From Bacillota bacterium (GTDB lineage Bacteria; Bacillota; Dehalobacteriia; UBA4068), in assembly GCA_024679955.1 (NCBI GenBank), contig JAILCQ010000029.1:36955-100954 (forward strand): 64,000 nucleotides of DNA, read 5' to 3'. Shown in pieces: positions 32,095-42,016 of this stretch (position 1 is the stretch's first letter; every line of letters starts with the position of its first letter). Both the position numbers and the translations under genes were made by a program. The notes below the pieces were generated by a model. The model saw only the letters and a list, made by a program, of their open reading frames with translations, made no database searches and was not told where the DNA came from.

Positions 32095-33453
32095 ATGCAT
32101 CCATTTCAATTATCCTCAAATGAGGTTATCGTATTGTGCGGCGGCGGCGGCAAAACCACCACCATGTACGCTTTGGCCAAGGCTTTGGCTGAGGAAAAGC
32201 ATCGGGTAGTCGTCACCACCACCACAAAAATCATGGAACCCACCGGGCAGCAGGCGGACCGGCTGATCACCGGGGATGAAAAGCAGATACTGGATACCTT
32301 TGCCCGCGGCGGCGGCCCTGCGCCCGGCGAGATCGTCGCAGTATTGTCCGGCAAGAAACAGAACAATAAATCCGTCGGCGTCGCCCCCCGGCTCTGCGAC
32401 GCTTTGTTCCGCCGGGATTTTTGCGATTATGTCATTGTGGAAGCCGACGGGGCGGCCCGCAAACCTTTTAAAGCCCCGGCCGGGCATGAACCGGTGATCC
32501 CCGACAGCTGTACCACGCTGATCTATGTTTGCGGCGTGGACGCGCTGGACAAGCCTTTGGATCCCCAATATTGCCATCGCCCGGAACGGATACAGGCTTT
32601 GACCGGCCTGGCCATGGGGCAGCCCATAACGGAACAAGTGATGGCGCAGACGGTGGCCTCGCCGCAAGGCGGAAGAAAGGGCTGCAAACCGGGTATGCGT
32701 TTTATCGCTATGATCAATAAAGCGGACGACCCCGCCTCTTTCGGCAAGGCCGTTTCTTTGGCCGGGGAGATGCTGGCCGCCGGCATAGAAGAGACGGTGA
32801 TCGCCGCCGTAGGCGGCGGGCGGCTGATGTTGGAGCGCCGCTGCCGCAAGCCGGTGGCGGGCATTCTTTTGGCCGCAGGGCTTTCTTCCCGCATGGGCGA
32901 AAACAAGCTGCTGCTGCCGTGGAAAGACGGCCGTACGGTTTTGGAAGAAGTGATCCGGCAGGCTACTGCCGCCGGCATAAGCCCTTTGTATATGGTGTGC
33001 GGCGCGGAACGGGAGAAAATGGAACGGATCGCCGCCGCCAGCGGCATCCCCTGCGTATACAATCCCGATTTTGCCCAGGGGCAGAGCACGTCGCTCCGGG
33101 CGGGCTTGGAGCGGATCGATGACCATATGGCGGCCATGTATATATTGGGCGATCAGCCGCTGATCCCGGCGGACGCCTACCGCCGGGTGCTGAAAGCCTA
33201 TCAACTCAGCGATAAAGAGATCGCGGTGCCCCGCTTAAGCGATGGGCGTCGGGGGAATCCCACGATCTTTGGCCCGAAGATGCGACGGGAAATCATGGCG
33301 CTGCAAGGAGATACCGGCGCCAGACCATTGATTGCCAAATATGCGGAGCAGGTGGAATGGATACCTATGGAAGATGTGTCGGTGTGCATGGATATCGATG
33401 TCCCGGCGCAGTATGAAAAATACAGGAGGGAAATGCATGCGAGTATTGATTAA
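32095..33453 (+). CDS. YqeC-MocA fusion: selenium cofactor protein plus nucleotidyltransferase
   Basis: Two domains in 452 residues. The N-terminal part (1-255) is YqeC-like, a P-loop protein (LCGGGGKTTTMYALAKAL near 14-31) of the selenium-dependent molybdenum hydroxylase system. The C-terminal part (about 260-452) is a MobA/MocA nucleotidyltransferase (GILLAAGLSSRMGENKLLLPW, then YILGDQPLI, GRRGNPTIFGP) that joins CTP or GTP to molybdopterin. Both jobs belong to maturation of xanthine-dehydrogenase-type enzymes. The next gene (yqeB) overlaps its end by 17 bases, so it is one operon with yqeB and xdhC. No hydroxylase itself is in the window. Confidence 0.85.
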   Translation: MHPFQLSSNEVIVLCGGGGKTTTMYALAKALAEEKHRVVVTTTTKIMEPTGQQADRLITGDEKQILDTFARGGGPAPGEIVAVLSGKKQNNKSVGVAPRLCDALFRRDFCDYVIVEADGAARKPFKAPAGHEPVIPDSCTTLIYVCGVDALDKPLDPQYCHRPERIQALTGLAMGQPITEQVMAQTVASPQGGRKGCKPGMRFIAMINKADDPASFGKAVSLAGEMLAAGIEETVIAAVGGGRLMLERRCRKPVAGILLAAGLSSRMGENKLLLPWKDGRTVLEEVIRQATAAGISPLYMVCGAEREKMERIAAASGIPCVYNPDFAQGQSTSLRAGLERIDDHMAAMYILGDQPLIPADAYRRVLKAYQLSDKEIAVPRLSDGRRGNPTIFGPKMRREIMALQGDTGARPLIAKYAEQVEWIPMEDVSVCMDIDVPAQYEKYRREMHASID

Positions 33454-34261
33454 AGGCGCGGGAGATTTGGCTACCGGCGTAGCTTGTTCTTTGTATCAGG
33501 CGGGCTTTCAGATTTTAATGACTGAGCTGTCTTCGCCTACGGTGATCCGTCGGGAAGTGGCTTTTGCCCAGGCGGTTTATCAAGGCTGGATGGAAGTGGA
33601 AGAAGTGCGGGCCCATTTGGTGGGCGATCTGGACGACGCCTGGGCCGTGATCGAAGACGGCGACATCCCCATCCTCATAGACGAAGACATGGATGTGCTG
33701 CAGCTTTTCCAACCGGACGTTTTGGTGGAGGCCACCCTGGCCAAGCATAATACCGGTATCGATAAGGATATGGCCCCTTTGGTAGTGGCTTTGGGGCCGG
33801 GATTCATCGCCGGAGTGGACGCCGACGTGGTGGTGGAAACCATGCGCGGCCATAATTTGGGGCGTTTGATCTACAGCGGCGGCGCCTTGCCCAATACCAA
33901 TACGCCGGGGGTAGTAGGCGGCAAAAGCACGGAAAGACTGCTGCGGGCCACCGGAGACGGCCTGTTTGAAACCTGCGCCGAGATCGGCCAGTTTGTGCAT
34001 GCCGGCGATTTGCTCGCTTATTGCGGCGGCGTGGAAATGACGGCCACCATCGACGGTTATTTGCGTGGCTTGCTGCATCCGGAATTGCCGGTGTTTCAAG
34101 GCATGAAGGTAGGGGATATCGATCCCCGCTGCGAACAGAGCCATTGCTTTACCATATCCGATAAAGCCAGGGCTTTGGGCGGTTCTGTATTAACGGCGAT
34201 CATGCGCTGGCAATTCAATCAGAATTGCCAATGCGCTGGACAATCCTGCCAATGCAGATAA
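33437..34261 (+). CDS. yqeB: YqeB-family selenium-dependent molybdenum hydroxylase protein
   Basis: A 274-residue protein of the EF2563/YqeB family: MRVLIKGAGDLATGVACSLYQAGF at the start (Rossmann-like), VIRREVAFAQAVY, and VVALGPGFIAGVDADVVVETMRGHNLGR in the middle. It is linked by gene context in many Firmicutes to selenium-requiring xanthine dehydrogenase maturation. ATG 33437 follows CAGGAGGG and overlaps the fusion gene. The C-terminus ends in a Cys-rich tail (CQCAGQSCQC), unusual and possibly metal binding. Confidence 0.88.
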   Translation: MRVLIKGAGDLATGVACSLYQAGFQILMTELSSPTVIRREVAFAQAVYQGWMEVEEVRAHLVGDLDDAWAVIEDGDIPILIDEDMDVLQLFQPDVLVEATLAKHNTGIDKDMAPLVVALGPGFIAGVDADVVVETMRGHNLGRLIYSGGALPNTNTPGVVGGKSTERLLRATGDGLFETCAEIGQFVHAGDLLAYCGGVEMTATIDGYLRGLLHPELPVFQGMKVGDIDPRCEQSHCFTISDKARALGGSVLTAIMRWQFNQNCQCAGQSCQCR

Positions 34262-34280
34262 AAAGGGGGTCGGGCGCGGC

Positions 34281-35309
34281 ATGGACATCGGCATGTTCTA
34301 TAAATTGGTGCAGGGGGAAGCCAACGAAGGCGAATCCTATTTGACCACCGTCACCAGGGGAAAATATACCGGCAGCAAAGCCTTGTGGCATGACGGCGGG
34401 CTGCTGGCCGTATATCCGGATCAGAGCGCCGCTTTTTGGCAGGCCCAGCAGGTCCCGGAAAGCGGCTACCATTTGGTCGCATCCACATATCAGGGAGAAG
34501 AATGCGAGATCTTTTTTGAACCTTTGCACGGCGGCGACAACAAATTGGTGATTTGCGGCGGCGGCCATGTGTCTTTGCCTGTGGCGCAGCTGGGGACCAT
34601 GCTGGGCTTCGAGGTCACGGTCATCGACGACCGCAGCTTTTTTGCCAACAACCGGCGCTTTCCCGACGCGCAGGTCATGTGTATGTCATTTTCCCAGGCT
34701 TTGCCCCATATTCGCGGCAAAAACAATTATTATGTGATCGTTACCCGGGGACAGCAGTTCGATATCGAGTGCTTGCGCATCCTGTTGAAAAACGAGTATG
34801 CCTATTTGGGCATGATCGGCAGCAAAACCCGGGTGAAAAACGTGCGGGAAACCATGGCGGCGGAAGGCTATGATAAGCAAAAGATCGACGCCATGCATTC
34901 GCCCATCGGTTTGCGTATCGGCGCGGAGACCCCGGAGGAGATCGCCGTGGCCATTATGGCGGAGATCATACAGGTGCGCAGCGCCCGGGGCGGCGCCAGC
35001 GGCAGCCCTGCGGCGGAACGGGCCTTGTCGCAGCCTCCGGCGCAACGTCGGGCTTTGGTGACCATATTGCGGCGGCGGGGTTCCGCGCCCCGCTCCGCCG
35101 GCACCAAGATGATCGTGCAGGAGGACGGCTCCTGCATCGGCACCGTCGGCGGCGGTTATGTGGAAAGCGGCGCCATAGAAAAAGCCCAAACAGTCATACA
35201 GCAGGGGATTTGCTGCCGCTATACGGTGGATATCACCGGTTCCGAAAATGTGGACGAAGAGAATGCCTGCGGCGGTATCGTCGACCTGTTGATCGAACCG
35301 CTGCAGTAG
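34281..35309 (+). CDS. xdhC: XdhC-family molybdenum hydroxylase maturation factor
   Basis: A 342-residue protein. A Rossmann domain (LVICGGGHVSLPVAQLGTMLGFEVTVIDDR, about 90-119, then GMIGSKTRVKNV) is followed by a C-terminal XdhC/CoxI domain (LRRRGSAPRSAGTKMIVQEDGSCIGTVGGGYVE, about 263-295, and CGGIVDLLIEPL at the end). In classical XdhC the CoxI domain comes first; here the order is reversed, as in some Firmicutes 'aldehyde oxidoreductase maturation factors'. The role is probably insertion of sulfurated molybdenum cofactor. It is the last gene of the maturation operon. Confidence 0.88.
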   Translation: MDIGMFYKLVQGEANEGESYLTTVTRGKYTGSKALWHDGGLLAVYPDQSAAFWQAQQVPESGYHLVASTYQGEECEIFFEPLHGGDNKLVICGGGHVSLPVAQLGTMLGFEVTVIDDRSFFANNRRFPDAQVMCMSFSQALPHIRGKNNYYVIVTRGQQFDIECLRILLKNEYAYLGMIGSKTRVKNVRETMAAEGYDKQKIDAMHSPIGLRIGAETPEEIAVAIMAEIIQVRSARGGASGSPAAERALSQPPAQRRALVTILRRRGSAPRSAGTKMIVQEDGSCIGTVGGGYVESGAIEKAQTVIQQGICCRYTVDITGSENVDEENACGGIVDLLIEPLQ

Positions 35310-35354
35310 GGAGAAGGAACGGAAGAAAATAGGGAAAAGAAACGGAAGGAAAGA

Positions 35355-38348
35355 ATGCCAATGAAAAAACGATATTTCTTGCGAACGGTATGTTTTGCCC
35401 TATTGTTATCTTTGCTTCTGGCGACGCCGGTTTGCGCCGCTTCTATGGGCAGCCAATTGTACGATTCCCAAATATCTTTGGCAGGCCAGGCCCAACTGGC
35501 CAAAGGGGTGTACTGGAGCTCCGGCTACAACGATTATGTGACGGAGAACTATTTGCTGCTGCAGCCGGGCGGTTCCGTTGCGGCAGTGGTCGGTTACGGG
35601 AACGATCTATACGGCGCGGCCAGTCTGAAAACGGCGGTAAATGTGTTGACCAACCGGGGCTATTCCGTGTTGGCCGGACTGAACGCCGATTTTTTCAATA
35701 CCTCCACCGGCGTTCCCGTGGGCATGGTGATGTTCAACGGGGAAATCCTCAGTTCCGAAAGCAACGGCTGGGAGACCATCGGCTTTAAACGGGACGGCTC
35801 GGTGATCATGGGCGAACCGAAAATCACCTATAAACTGACCGGTAATTTCGGCACGTTGAGCATCAACAAAATCAACAAGGAAATGTCGAAAAGCAGCGGC
35901 CTGACTTTATATACCAAGGTGTATTCCACCACCACCCGGGCTTCCGTTTCCACCTATAACGTGGTGATGGACATCGAATCCGGCAAGTTGAGCGTGGGCG
36001 GTCAGTTGCAGGGCAGGGTGGTTGCCGTAGGCGCCAGTTCCTCTCCCCGTGCCTTGGCCGAAGGACAGGCGGTACTGTCCCTGGCGCAAGAAGGATCGGC
36101 TTCCGCCTTGGCTTCTTTGAAAAAAATCGCCGTGGGCGATGTGCTGACTGTGTCGGTCAGCAATTCCTCTGCATGGGGGGATGTGGTTTATGCCTGCGGC
36201 GGCAGCGAGCGTTTGCTGCGCGCCGGCAAAAACGTGGCCAGCAACAGCACCGCCGCCCCCAGAACGGCTTTGGGCGTGAAAAGCAACGGCAACGTGGTCT
36301 TTTATACGGTGGACGGGCGGCAAAAGGGTTTGTCCGCCGGCGCTACCTTGAAAGAAGTGGCCCAGCGCTTGCTGGAACTGGGCTGCGTGGATGCGGTCAA
36401 TCTGGACGGCGGCGGCTCCACCACCCTGGCGGCTTTGCTGCCGGGCAACGCCTACGGACAGCTGCAGCTCATCAACAGCCCTTCCGGCGGTTCTCTGCGT
36501 TCCTGCGGCGATTATCTGTTTTTGGTCAATCAGGGACAAGCGGTAGGCGGCTTGAGCCATTTGCATATCTATCCTTACAATATGTTGGTTTTGGCGGGCA
36601 GCTCCATCCCGCTGACGGTCAAAGGCAGCGACGCCAATTATTATCCCGTGACTTTGCCCGGCGAGCCTTTCCTGGACGTCAACCCGGAGGCCGGCGTATG
36701 CGACGGCGGACGTTTCATAGCCGGCAATGCGGCGGCCAGCGGCCAGATCAACGCCAGCCTGGCGGAAGCCGCCGGTTCCACCAATGTGAGAGTGATCAAC
36801 GCGCCGGAAAAAATAACCGTCTATAAAGAAGGCGATCTGAGCAAAGCCGTGACCGCTTTGGCTGTGAACGGCAACGACAGCGTTTCCTTAACGGCCAGAG
36901 CCAAATACCAGACGCAGATTCTGCAATCCAGCGACAACGCGTTTCAGTGGAAAGTGAACGGCCCCATCGGCAGCATCGATCAAAACGGTTCGTTTACGCC
37001 TTCTCCTTACGGCGGCGTGGGATCGATCACCGTCAGCTACGGCGCGAAAACCGTTACCATCAACGTGACCGTCGCCGCCAGCATCACGGTGGTCGACGGC
37101 ACCGTGCAGATATTGGACGGCTTTGAAAACGGCAGCGCCGTCAGCGCCGCCGCCGGGATAACGCCCAGAGACAATGGGAACAAAGCTTATGTCAAATACG
37201 GCGCCCATTCCCTGGCCCTGGATTATAATCTGGGCGGCAATACGGCCGTGCTCAGCGCCCCGGCCAATTATACCTTGTCCGGCGACGATCCGTATTTGGA
37301 TTTCTGGCTGTACGGAGATAAAAGCGCCAATCAGCTCACCGTCACCTTTGCCACCGCCGCCGGCGCGGAGGAGATCGTGGCCTCGGTCGTCAATTTCAAA
37401 GGTTGGCAAAGCGTAGCCGTACCCATCCCCGGCGACTGCTACGGCGTTACGGCTTTCAGCGTTCGCGGTACCGGCAAAGGCACGGTATATATAGACCAGC
37501 TGATGAGCAGCAGCGTGCCGGTCATGGATAAGCAAGGGCCCAAAATCACCGTCGACGGCTTCAGCGGCGGCCAGTTGGCGGCTACCATTCAGGATGACCG
37601 CAGCGGCGGTCTGGACAGCAAAGATATACGGGTGACGGTAGACGGCAAAGCCCAGGCTTTTAATTTCCAACCGGCCGGCGGCACATTGAGCGCGACTGTG
37701 GCCATCAGCGACCCATACGCCCATATCATCAGCATACAGGCAGCCGACGCCAGCGGCAATTTGACCAAAGCTTCCCATTATGTGGCGGCCAGTCAGACGG
37801 AGGATATTTTTAGCGATATCCAAGGCCATTGGGCGAAACCTTATGCGGAATATCTGTTCCACCAGGGCATTATCAGCGGTATCATTACGGACGCCGGATT
37901 GACCTATCAGGCGAACGCGCCGCTGACCCGGGCCCAGTTTGCCGTGATCGTCGCCAACTGGCAGGGTATCGATGGGGCGGCCTATGCCGGCGCGGATATG
38001 CCCTTTGCCGATAAGGCGTCCATACCCGATTGGGCTTACAACCAGGTAAAAGCCATGTATACTTTGGGCGTGATCAGCGGTTATGGCAGCGGGAACGACC
38101 TGAAATTCAAACCCAACAGCAATATCACCCGCGCCGAAGCTATGACGATGATCGGCCGCATCCAGGAGCGGGGCTTTGCGGAAACGGAATTGAAATTCAG
38201 CGACGCCGCCAGCGTAGGGGATTGGGCTCTGCCGTTTGTCAAGACTTTGACGGCTCAGGGCGTGATCAGCGGCTATAACAATAAGATCATGCCCGGCCAA
38301 AGCATAACCCGGGGCGAAATCGCCAAAATCATTTATTCTTTACTGTAA
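35355..38348 (+). CDS. secreted phosphodiester glycosidase with SLH anchors
   Basis: A 997-residue exported protein. A signal peptide (about 1-28, ending VCAAS) is followed by a NAGPA-type phosphodiester glycosidase domain (about 70-400; LNADFFNTSTGVPVGMV, APRTALGVKSNGNVVFYTVDG, AVNLDGGGSTTLAAL), Ig-like or carbohydrate-binding segments (about 400-810), and three S-layer homology repeats (about 815-997; FSDIQGHWAKPYAEYL, FADKASIPDWAYNQVK, FSDAASVGDWALPFVK). NAGPA enzymes remove alpha-linked sugars from phosphodiesters. SLH repeats bind pyruvylated cell-wall polymer, and the next gene makes that pyruvylation. ATG 35355 or 35361 are both possible. Confidence 0.9.
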   Translation: MPMKKRYFLRTVCFALLLSLLLATPVCAASMGSQLYDSQISLAGQAQLAKGVYWSSGYNDYVTENYLLLQPGGSVAAVVGYGNDLYGAASLKTAVNVLTNRGYSVLAGLNADFFNTSTGVPVGMVMFNGEILSSESNGWETIGFKRDGSVIMGEPKITYKLTGNFGTLSINKINKEMSKSSGLTLYTKVYSTTTRASVSTYNVVMDIESGKLSVGGQLQGRVVAVGASSSPRALAEGQAVLSLAQEGSASALASLKKIAVGDVLTVSVSNSSAWGDVVYACGGSERLLRAGKNVASNSTAAPRTALGVKSNGNVVFYTVDGRQKGLSAGATLKEVAQRLLELGCVDAVNLDGGGSTTLAALLPGNAYGQLQLINSPSGGSLRSCGDYLFLVNQGQAVGGLSHLHIYPYNMLVLAGSSIPLTVKGSDANYYPVTLPGEPFLDVNPEAGVCDGGRFIAGNAAASGQINASLAEAAGSTNVRVINAPEKITVYKEGDLSKAVTALAVNGNDSVSLTARAKYQTQILQSSDNAFQWKVNGPIGSIDQNGSFTPSPYGGVGSITVSYGAKTVTINVTVAASITVVDGTVQILDGFENGSAVSAAAGITPRDNGNKAYVKYGAHSLALDYNLGGNTAVLSAPANYTLSGDDPYLDFWLYGDKSANQLTVTFATAAGAEEIVASVVNFKGWQSVAVPIPGDCYGVTAFSVRGTGKGTVYIDQLMSSSVPVMDKQGPKITVDGFSGGQLAATIQDDRSGGLDSKDIRVTVDGKAQAFNFQPAGGTLSATVAISDPYAHIISIQAADASGNLTKASHYVAASQTEDIFSDIQGHWAKPYAEYLFHQGIISGIITDAGLTYQANAPLTRAQFAVIVANWQGIDGAAYAGADMPFADKASIPDWAYNQVKAMYTLGVISGYGSGNDLKFKPNSNITRAEAMTMIGRIQERGFAETELKFSDAASVGDWALPFVKTLTAQGVISGYNNKIMPGQSITRGEIAKIIYSLL

Positions 38349-38360
38349 AAGGGGACGCAA

Positions 38361-40541
38361 ATGAGAATCATGCATTTTGCCGGCGGCGGCGATATCGGCG
38401 GCGCCAAAACCCATATTTTATCCCTGGGCAGGGAATTGGCGGCGGACAACGACTATCTGTTGGTCAGCTTCCGCAAGGGGCCTTTCGCCGCCGAAGCCAG
38501 GGCCATGGGCCTGAAGGTTTTGGAAGTGGAAAAAAGCTGGAACGTATGGGAATGCCTGCAGAAAGCCCTGCAAGCGGCAGATCAGTTTAAACCGGATGTG
38601 ATCCATTGCCATGGGGCCAAGGCCAATATGATGGCGGTGATGGTAAAGAAACTCCGGCATATTCCCATCATCACCACCGTGCACTCGGATCCCAAGCTGG
38701 ACTATATGGGCGCGCCGCTCAAGCAGTATACCTTCGGCCAAATCAATGCCTGGGCCTTGCGGCGCATGGACTATTTTATGGCCGTGGCCGGTAAAATGGA
38801 ACAAAATCTGATCGAAAGAGGATTCAATCCCCAACGGATCTTTACCATTTACAACGGCTTGGATTTTTCCCAAGCCGACGGCGCCCCCAAACCGGTCAAA
38901 AAAGATGGCGACATTGTGGTGGGCATCGCCGCCCGGCTGACGCCGATCAAAAATATTCCCACCCTGTTGAAAGCCTTTGCCTGGGCCTATGCCAAAAATC
39001 CCCGCCTGCGTTTGAAAATAGCGGGTATCGGTGAGGACGAGGAAGCCTTGAAAGAATTGGCAAAACAGCTGGAGATCTCCCATCGGGTGGACTTCGTGGG
39101 CTGGATCACCGATATGCGAGGCTTCTTTTCCCAGGTGGATATCAATGTTTTGTCTTCTTTTTCCGAAACTTTTCCCTATTCGCTGCTGGAGGGCGCTTTT
39201 GAGCATTGCGCCGCCATCGCCAGCAATGTGGGGGGCATGCCCTATCTGATCGAACACGGCAAAACCGGCTTTTTGTTCGAGCCGGAAGATCATCAAACCT
39301 TCGGCCGCTATATTTATGAGCTGTCCGTGGACGACGAAAAACGGTCCGCTTTGGCGGAGGCCCTGTTTCAATTGGCCAAAAGTCAGTTCTCTCTGGAAAA
39401 GATGCGCAAGGATCAATTGGCCGTTTATGAGACCATTTGCCGCCGCAGAGAATGCCAAGGACGCTACGGCGCGGTGATTTGCGGCGCGTACGGCCGGGGC
39501 AATGCCGGCGACGACGCGATTTTGCAGGCCATCGTCGCCCAATTGCGGCAAATCGACCGGGAAATGCCGCTGACGGTGATGACCCGCGATAAAGCGGAGA
39601 CCCGAATGAATTACCGCACCAACGCCATCTATATTTTTAATATACCGGCGTTTATCCGCCATTTGCGGCAGTCGAAGCTATTTATCAACGGCGGCGGCAG
39701 CTTGATCCAGGATGTGACCTCCAGCCGTTCTTTGTATTTCTATCTGTTCACGTTGAAAATGGCCAAATTATGCGGCTGCCGGGTGATCATGTACGGCTGC
39801 GGCATCGGGCCCATTCAGCGAAATCTGAACAAACGCATCGTCTCTGCGGTATTGAACGATACGGCGGAAACGATCACCCTGCGGGACAGCTACTCCCTGC
39901 AAACGCTGGAGCAAATGCATGTGGATAAACCGCGGATCATGATTTCCGCCGATCCTACGGTAAGCATTGCCAGAGCGGACCGGCAAGAGCCGGACAAAGC
40001 CCTGGCTTTGGAAAACATACCGGCCGACAAGCCGAAGATCTGTTTTTGCCTGCGCAATTGGGGTACTTTTGACAAATATCAGGAAATCGCCGCAGCGGCG
40101 GAATACGCCTATAAACAGTACGGATTATTGCCGGTGTTTTTGCCTTTTGAACCGCCGAAAGATATCGACGCGGCGGCAAAAGTTATTCGCCATTTGCATT
40201 GTCCCTATATTTCCTGCGAAAAACGCTACGGAGTAGAGGATTTGATCGCCATTTTGGGCTCTATGGAAGCGGTGGTGGCCATGCGCCTGCACGCCTTGAT
40301 TTTGGCCACCTGCGGCCATACCCCGGTGGTGGGTATTTCTTATGACGTAAAAGTGGAAAGCTTTATGAAAGATATCGGCTCCGACGCCTGTATCGATTTG
40401 GATCATCTGGCGGCCGCCAAACTGTGCGCGCAGATCGACCGTATCGCCGCTGTTGGAAGAGAGCAGGCCAAAGCCGCCGCCGAGACGCTGCGGGATAAAG
40501 AAGCGGTCAACATCCAGGCGGTACGAAGCCTTTTGCAATAG
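38361..40541 (+). CDS. csaB: glycosyltransferase (GT4) - CsaB pyruvyltransferase fusion
   Basis: A 726-residue fusion. Residues 1-365 are a GT-B family 4 glycosyltransferase (GGGDIGGAKTHILSLGREL, then VGIAARLTPIKNIPTLLKAF, and SSFSETFPYSLLEGAF with the donor-binding E). Residues about 372-726 are CsaB, a polysaccharide pyruvyl transferase (GAYGRGNAGDDAILQAIV, FINGGGSLIQD, MYGCGIGPI, AMRLHALILA). CsaB adds ketal pyruvate to the wall polymer that SLH domains bind. The gene starts 12 bases after the SLH protein, so enzyme and anchor are co-expressed. The fusion suggests coupled polymer extension and pyruvylation. Confidence 0.92.
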   Translation: MRIMHFAGGGDIGGAKTHILSLGRELAADNDYLLVSFRKGPFAAEARAMGLKVLEVEKSWNVWECLQKALQAADQFKPDVIHCHGAKANMMAVMVKKLRHIPIITTVHSDPKLDYMGAPLKQYTFGQINAWALRRMDYFMAVAGKMEQNLIERGFNPQRIFTIYNGLDFSQADGAPKPVKKDGDIVVGIAARLTPIKNIPTLLKAFAWAYAKNPRLRLKIAGIGEDEEALKELAKQLEISHRVDFVGWITDMRGFFSQVDINVLSSFSETFPYSLLEGAFEHCAAIASNVGGMPYLIEHGKTGFLFEPEDHQTFGRYIYELSVDDEKRSALAEALFQLAKSQFSLEKMRKDQLAVYETICRRRECQGRYGAVICGAYGRGNAGDDAILQAIVAQLRQIDREMPLTVMTRDKAETRMNYRTNAIYIFNIPAFIRHLRQSKLFINGGGSLIQDVTSSRSLYFYLFTLKMAKLCGCRVIMYGCGIGPIQRNLNKRIVSAVLNDTAETITLRDSYSLQTLEQMHVDKPRIMISADPTVSIARADRQEPDKALALENIPADKPKICFCLRNWGTFDKYQEIAAAAEYAYKQYGLLPVFLPFEPPKDIDAAAKVIRHLHCPYISCEKRYGVEDLIAILGSMEAVVAMRLHALILATCGHTPVVGISYDVKVESFMKDIGSDACIDLDHLAAAKLCAQIDRIAAVGREQAKAAAETLRDKEAVNIQAVRSLLQ

Positions 40542-40583
40542 AACGCTGGCGATAAAATGCTTGCAATGGTACAAGGAGAAACT

Positions 40584-41909
40584 ATGGAGATTGGGCAAAC
40601 GGTGCGGCTGGCCGTGGACGGCGTCGCCAGTCAGGGGCAGGGCGTAGCGCGGCATCAGGGCATGGCGGTGTTTGTAGACGGCGCTTTGCCCGGGGATGTG
40701 GCGGAGGCGGAGATCTGCTTTGTGGGCAAACGCTACGCGCAGGCGAAAATAATGAGAATCGTTTCGCCCTCGCCCCAGCGGCAAGAGCCGCCATGCCCCT
40801 ATTTTGCCGCTTGCGGCGGCTGCGTATGGCAAAACGCGAAATACGAGGCGCAACTGGAATACAAGCGGCAAATCGTTGCCGGCGCCATACGGCGCATCGC
40901 CCATATCTCTGTGGAAGTACCGCCGGTGGTGGCTTCCCCCGCCGTTTATGGGTACCGCAATCGCAGCACCTGGCATTGGACGCCGGCAGGGGAGCGGTCG
41001 CGGTTTTCTCTTTTTGCCGCCGGAAGCCATGATTTCGGCGGCGGCGTATCCTGTATTTTGGCGGAAGAACCGGTGCGGGAAACCGCCGCCGCTTTGGAAA
41101 ATATCCTATTGCCGCTGGCAAACCGTTTTTCAGCCCTGCGCCATATCACGGTGCGGGGTAACCGGCAGGGGCAAACCGTGGCGATCCTTACCGCCGCGGG
41201 AGATTTGCCCCAGCTTGAACGCATCGCCCCGCAAATGCTGCAGACGGCCCCTCGTCTGACGGCCTTGTGGCTGAACGACGGGCCTACGGTGTCGGGGGTA
41301 TATGGGCGCAACTGGCATTTGCTCGCCGGCGCGCCGGATTTTTACGACCATTTTGCTTCCTGGAGTTTTCAAGTCCCGCCAGGGGCTTTTTTGCAAGTGA
41401 ATCGGGCGCAGAGCGAAAACCTGCTGCAATGGATCGGCGATATGGCCGCGCTGCAGGGCCGTGAAACGGTGTGGGACGTATACGGCGGCGTGGGCGTGAT
41501 CGGCGTCAGCCTGGCTGCCGCCGCCCGCCGGGTGATCGGCATAGAAAGCTACGAACCCGCCGCCCAACAGGCCGCCGCCAATGCAGCCCTGAACGGATCG
41601 GAGAATTGTCGCTTTTATGCGGGAAAAGCGGAAAAGATTTGTCTGGATCTGGCGCAAAAAGCGGATTGCCGGCCTCAGGTGATCGTGGTGGACCCGCCCC
41701 GCAGCGGCTGCGACGCCAAAGTCATCCAGGCGCTCTGCAAAAGCGGCGCGGAAAGAATCATCTATGTGTCCTGCAACCCGGCTACCTTGGCCAGAGATTT
41801 GGCGCAGTTTACCGCCCAGGGCTATACGGTGCGCCGGCTGCAGCCTTTTGATATGTTCCCGCAGACCTGCCATGTCGAATGCGTAACATTAATGATGAAA
41901 GCCGGTTAA
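40584..41909 (+). CDS. 23S rRNA (uracil-5-)-methyltransferase, RumA/RlmD family
   Basis: A 441-residue TrmA/RumA-type enzyme. The N-terminal TRAM domain (about 1-58) is followed by the [4Fe-4S] ligand set CPYFAACGGCVWQ (about 72-84), a central domain, and a C-terminal methyltransferase domain with WDVYGGVGVIGVSLAAA (motif I), VIVVDPPRSGCD (motif IV) and YVSCNPATLARDL (catalytic Cys). It makes 5-methyluridine in 23S rRNA; the exact position cannot be read. ATG 40584 follows ACAAGGAG; the longer frame from 40557 lacks a site. Confidence 0.9.
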   Translation: MEIGQTVRLAVDGVASQGQGVARHQGMAVFVDGALPGDVAEAEICFVGKRYAQAKIMRIVSPSPQRQEPPCPYFAACGGCVWQNAKYEAQLEYKRQIVAGAIRRIAHISVEVPPVVASPAVYGYRNRSTWHWTPAGERSRFSLFAAGSHDFGGGVSCILAEEPVRETAAALENILLPLANRFSALRHITVRGNRQGQTVAILTAAGDLPQLERIAPQMLQTAPRLTALWLNDGPTVSGVYGRNWHLLAGAPDFYDHFASWSFQVPPGAFLQVNRAQSENLLQWIGDMAALQGRETVWDVYGGVGVIGVSLAAAARRVIGIESYEPAAQQAAANAALNGSENCRFYAGKAEKICLDLAQKADCRPQVIVVDPPRSGCDAKVIQALCKSGAERIIYVSCNPATLARDLAQFTAQGYTVRRLQPFDMFPQTCHVECVTLMMKAG

Positions 41910-42016
41910 AGTGTGCTAGATAGATGAAAAGAGCCTGAAAAGCTGGGCTACGATACCCAGAGCACCAATGTGAAAAAGGAATAGAACTGACGAATATTTA
42001 GAAAGAGGTGTTTACC

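Noticed and set aside
36888..38300. 470-residue minus-strand ORF
   Set aside because: It is a shadow of the SLH protein gene on the other strand, without start signals or motifs.
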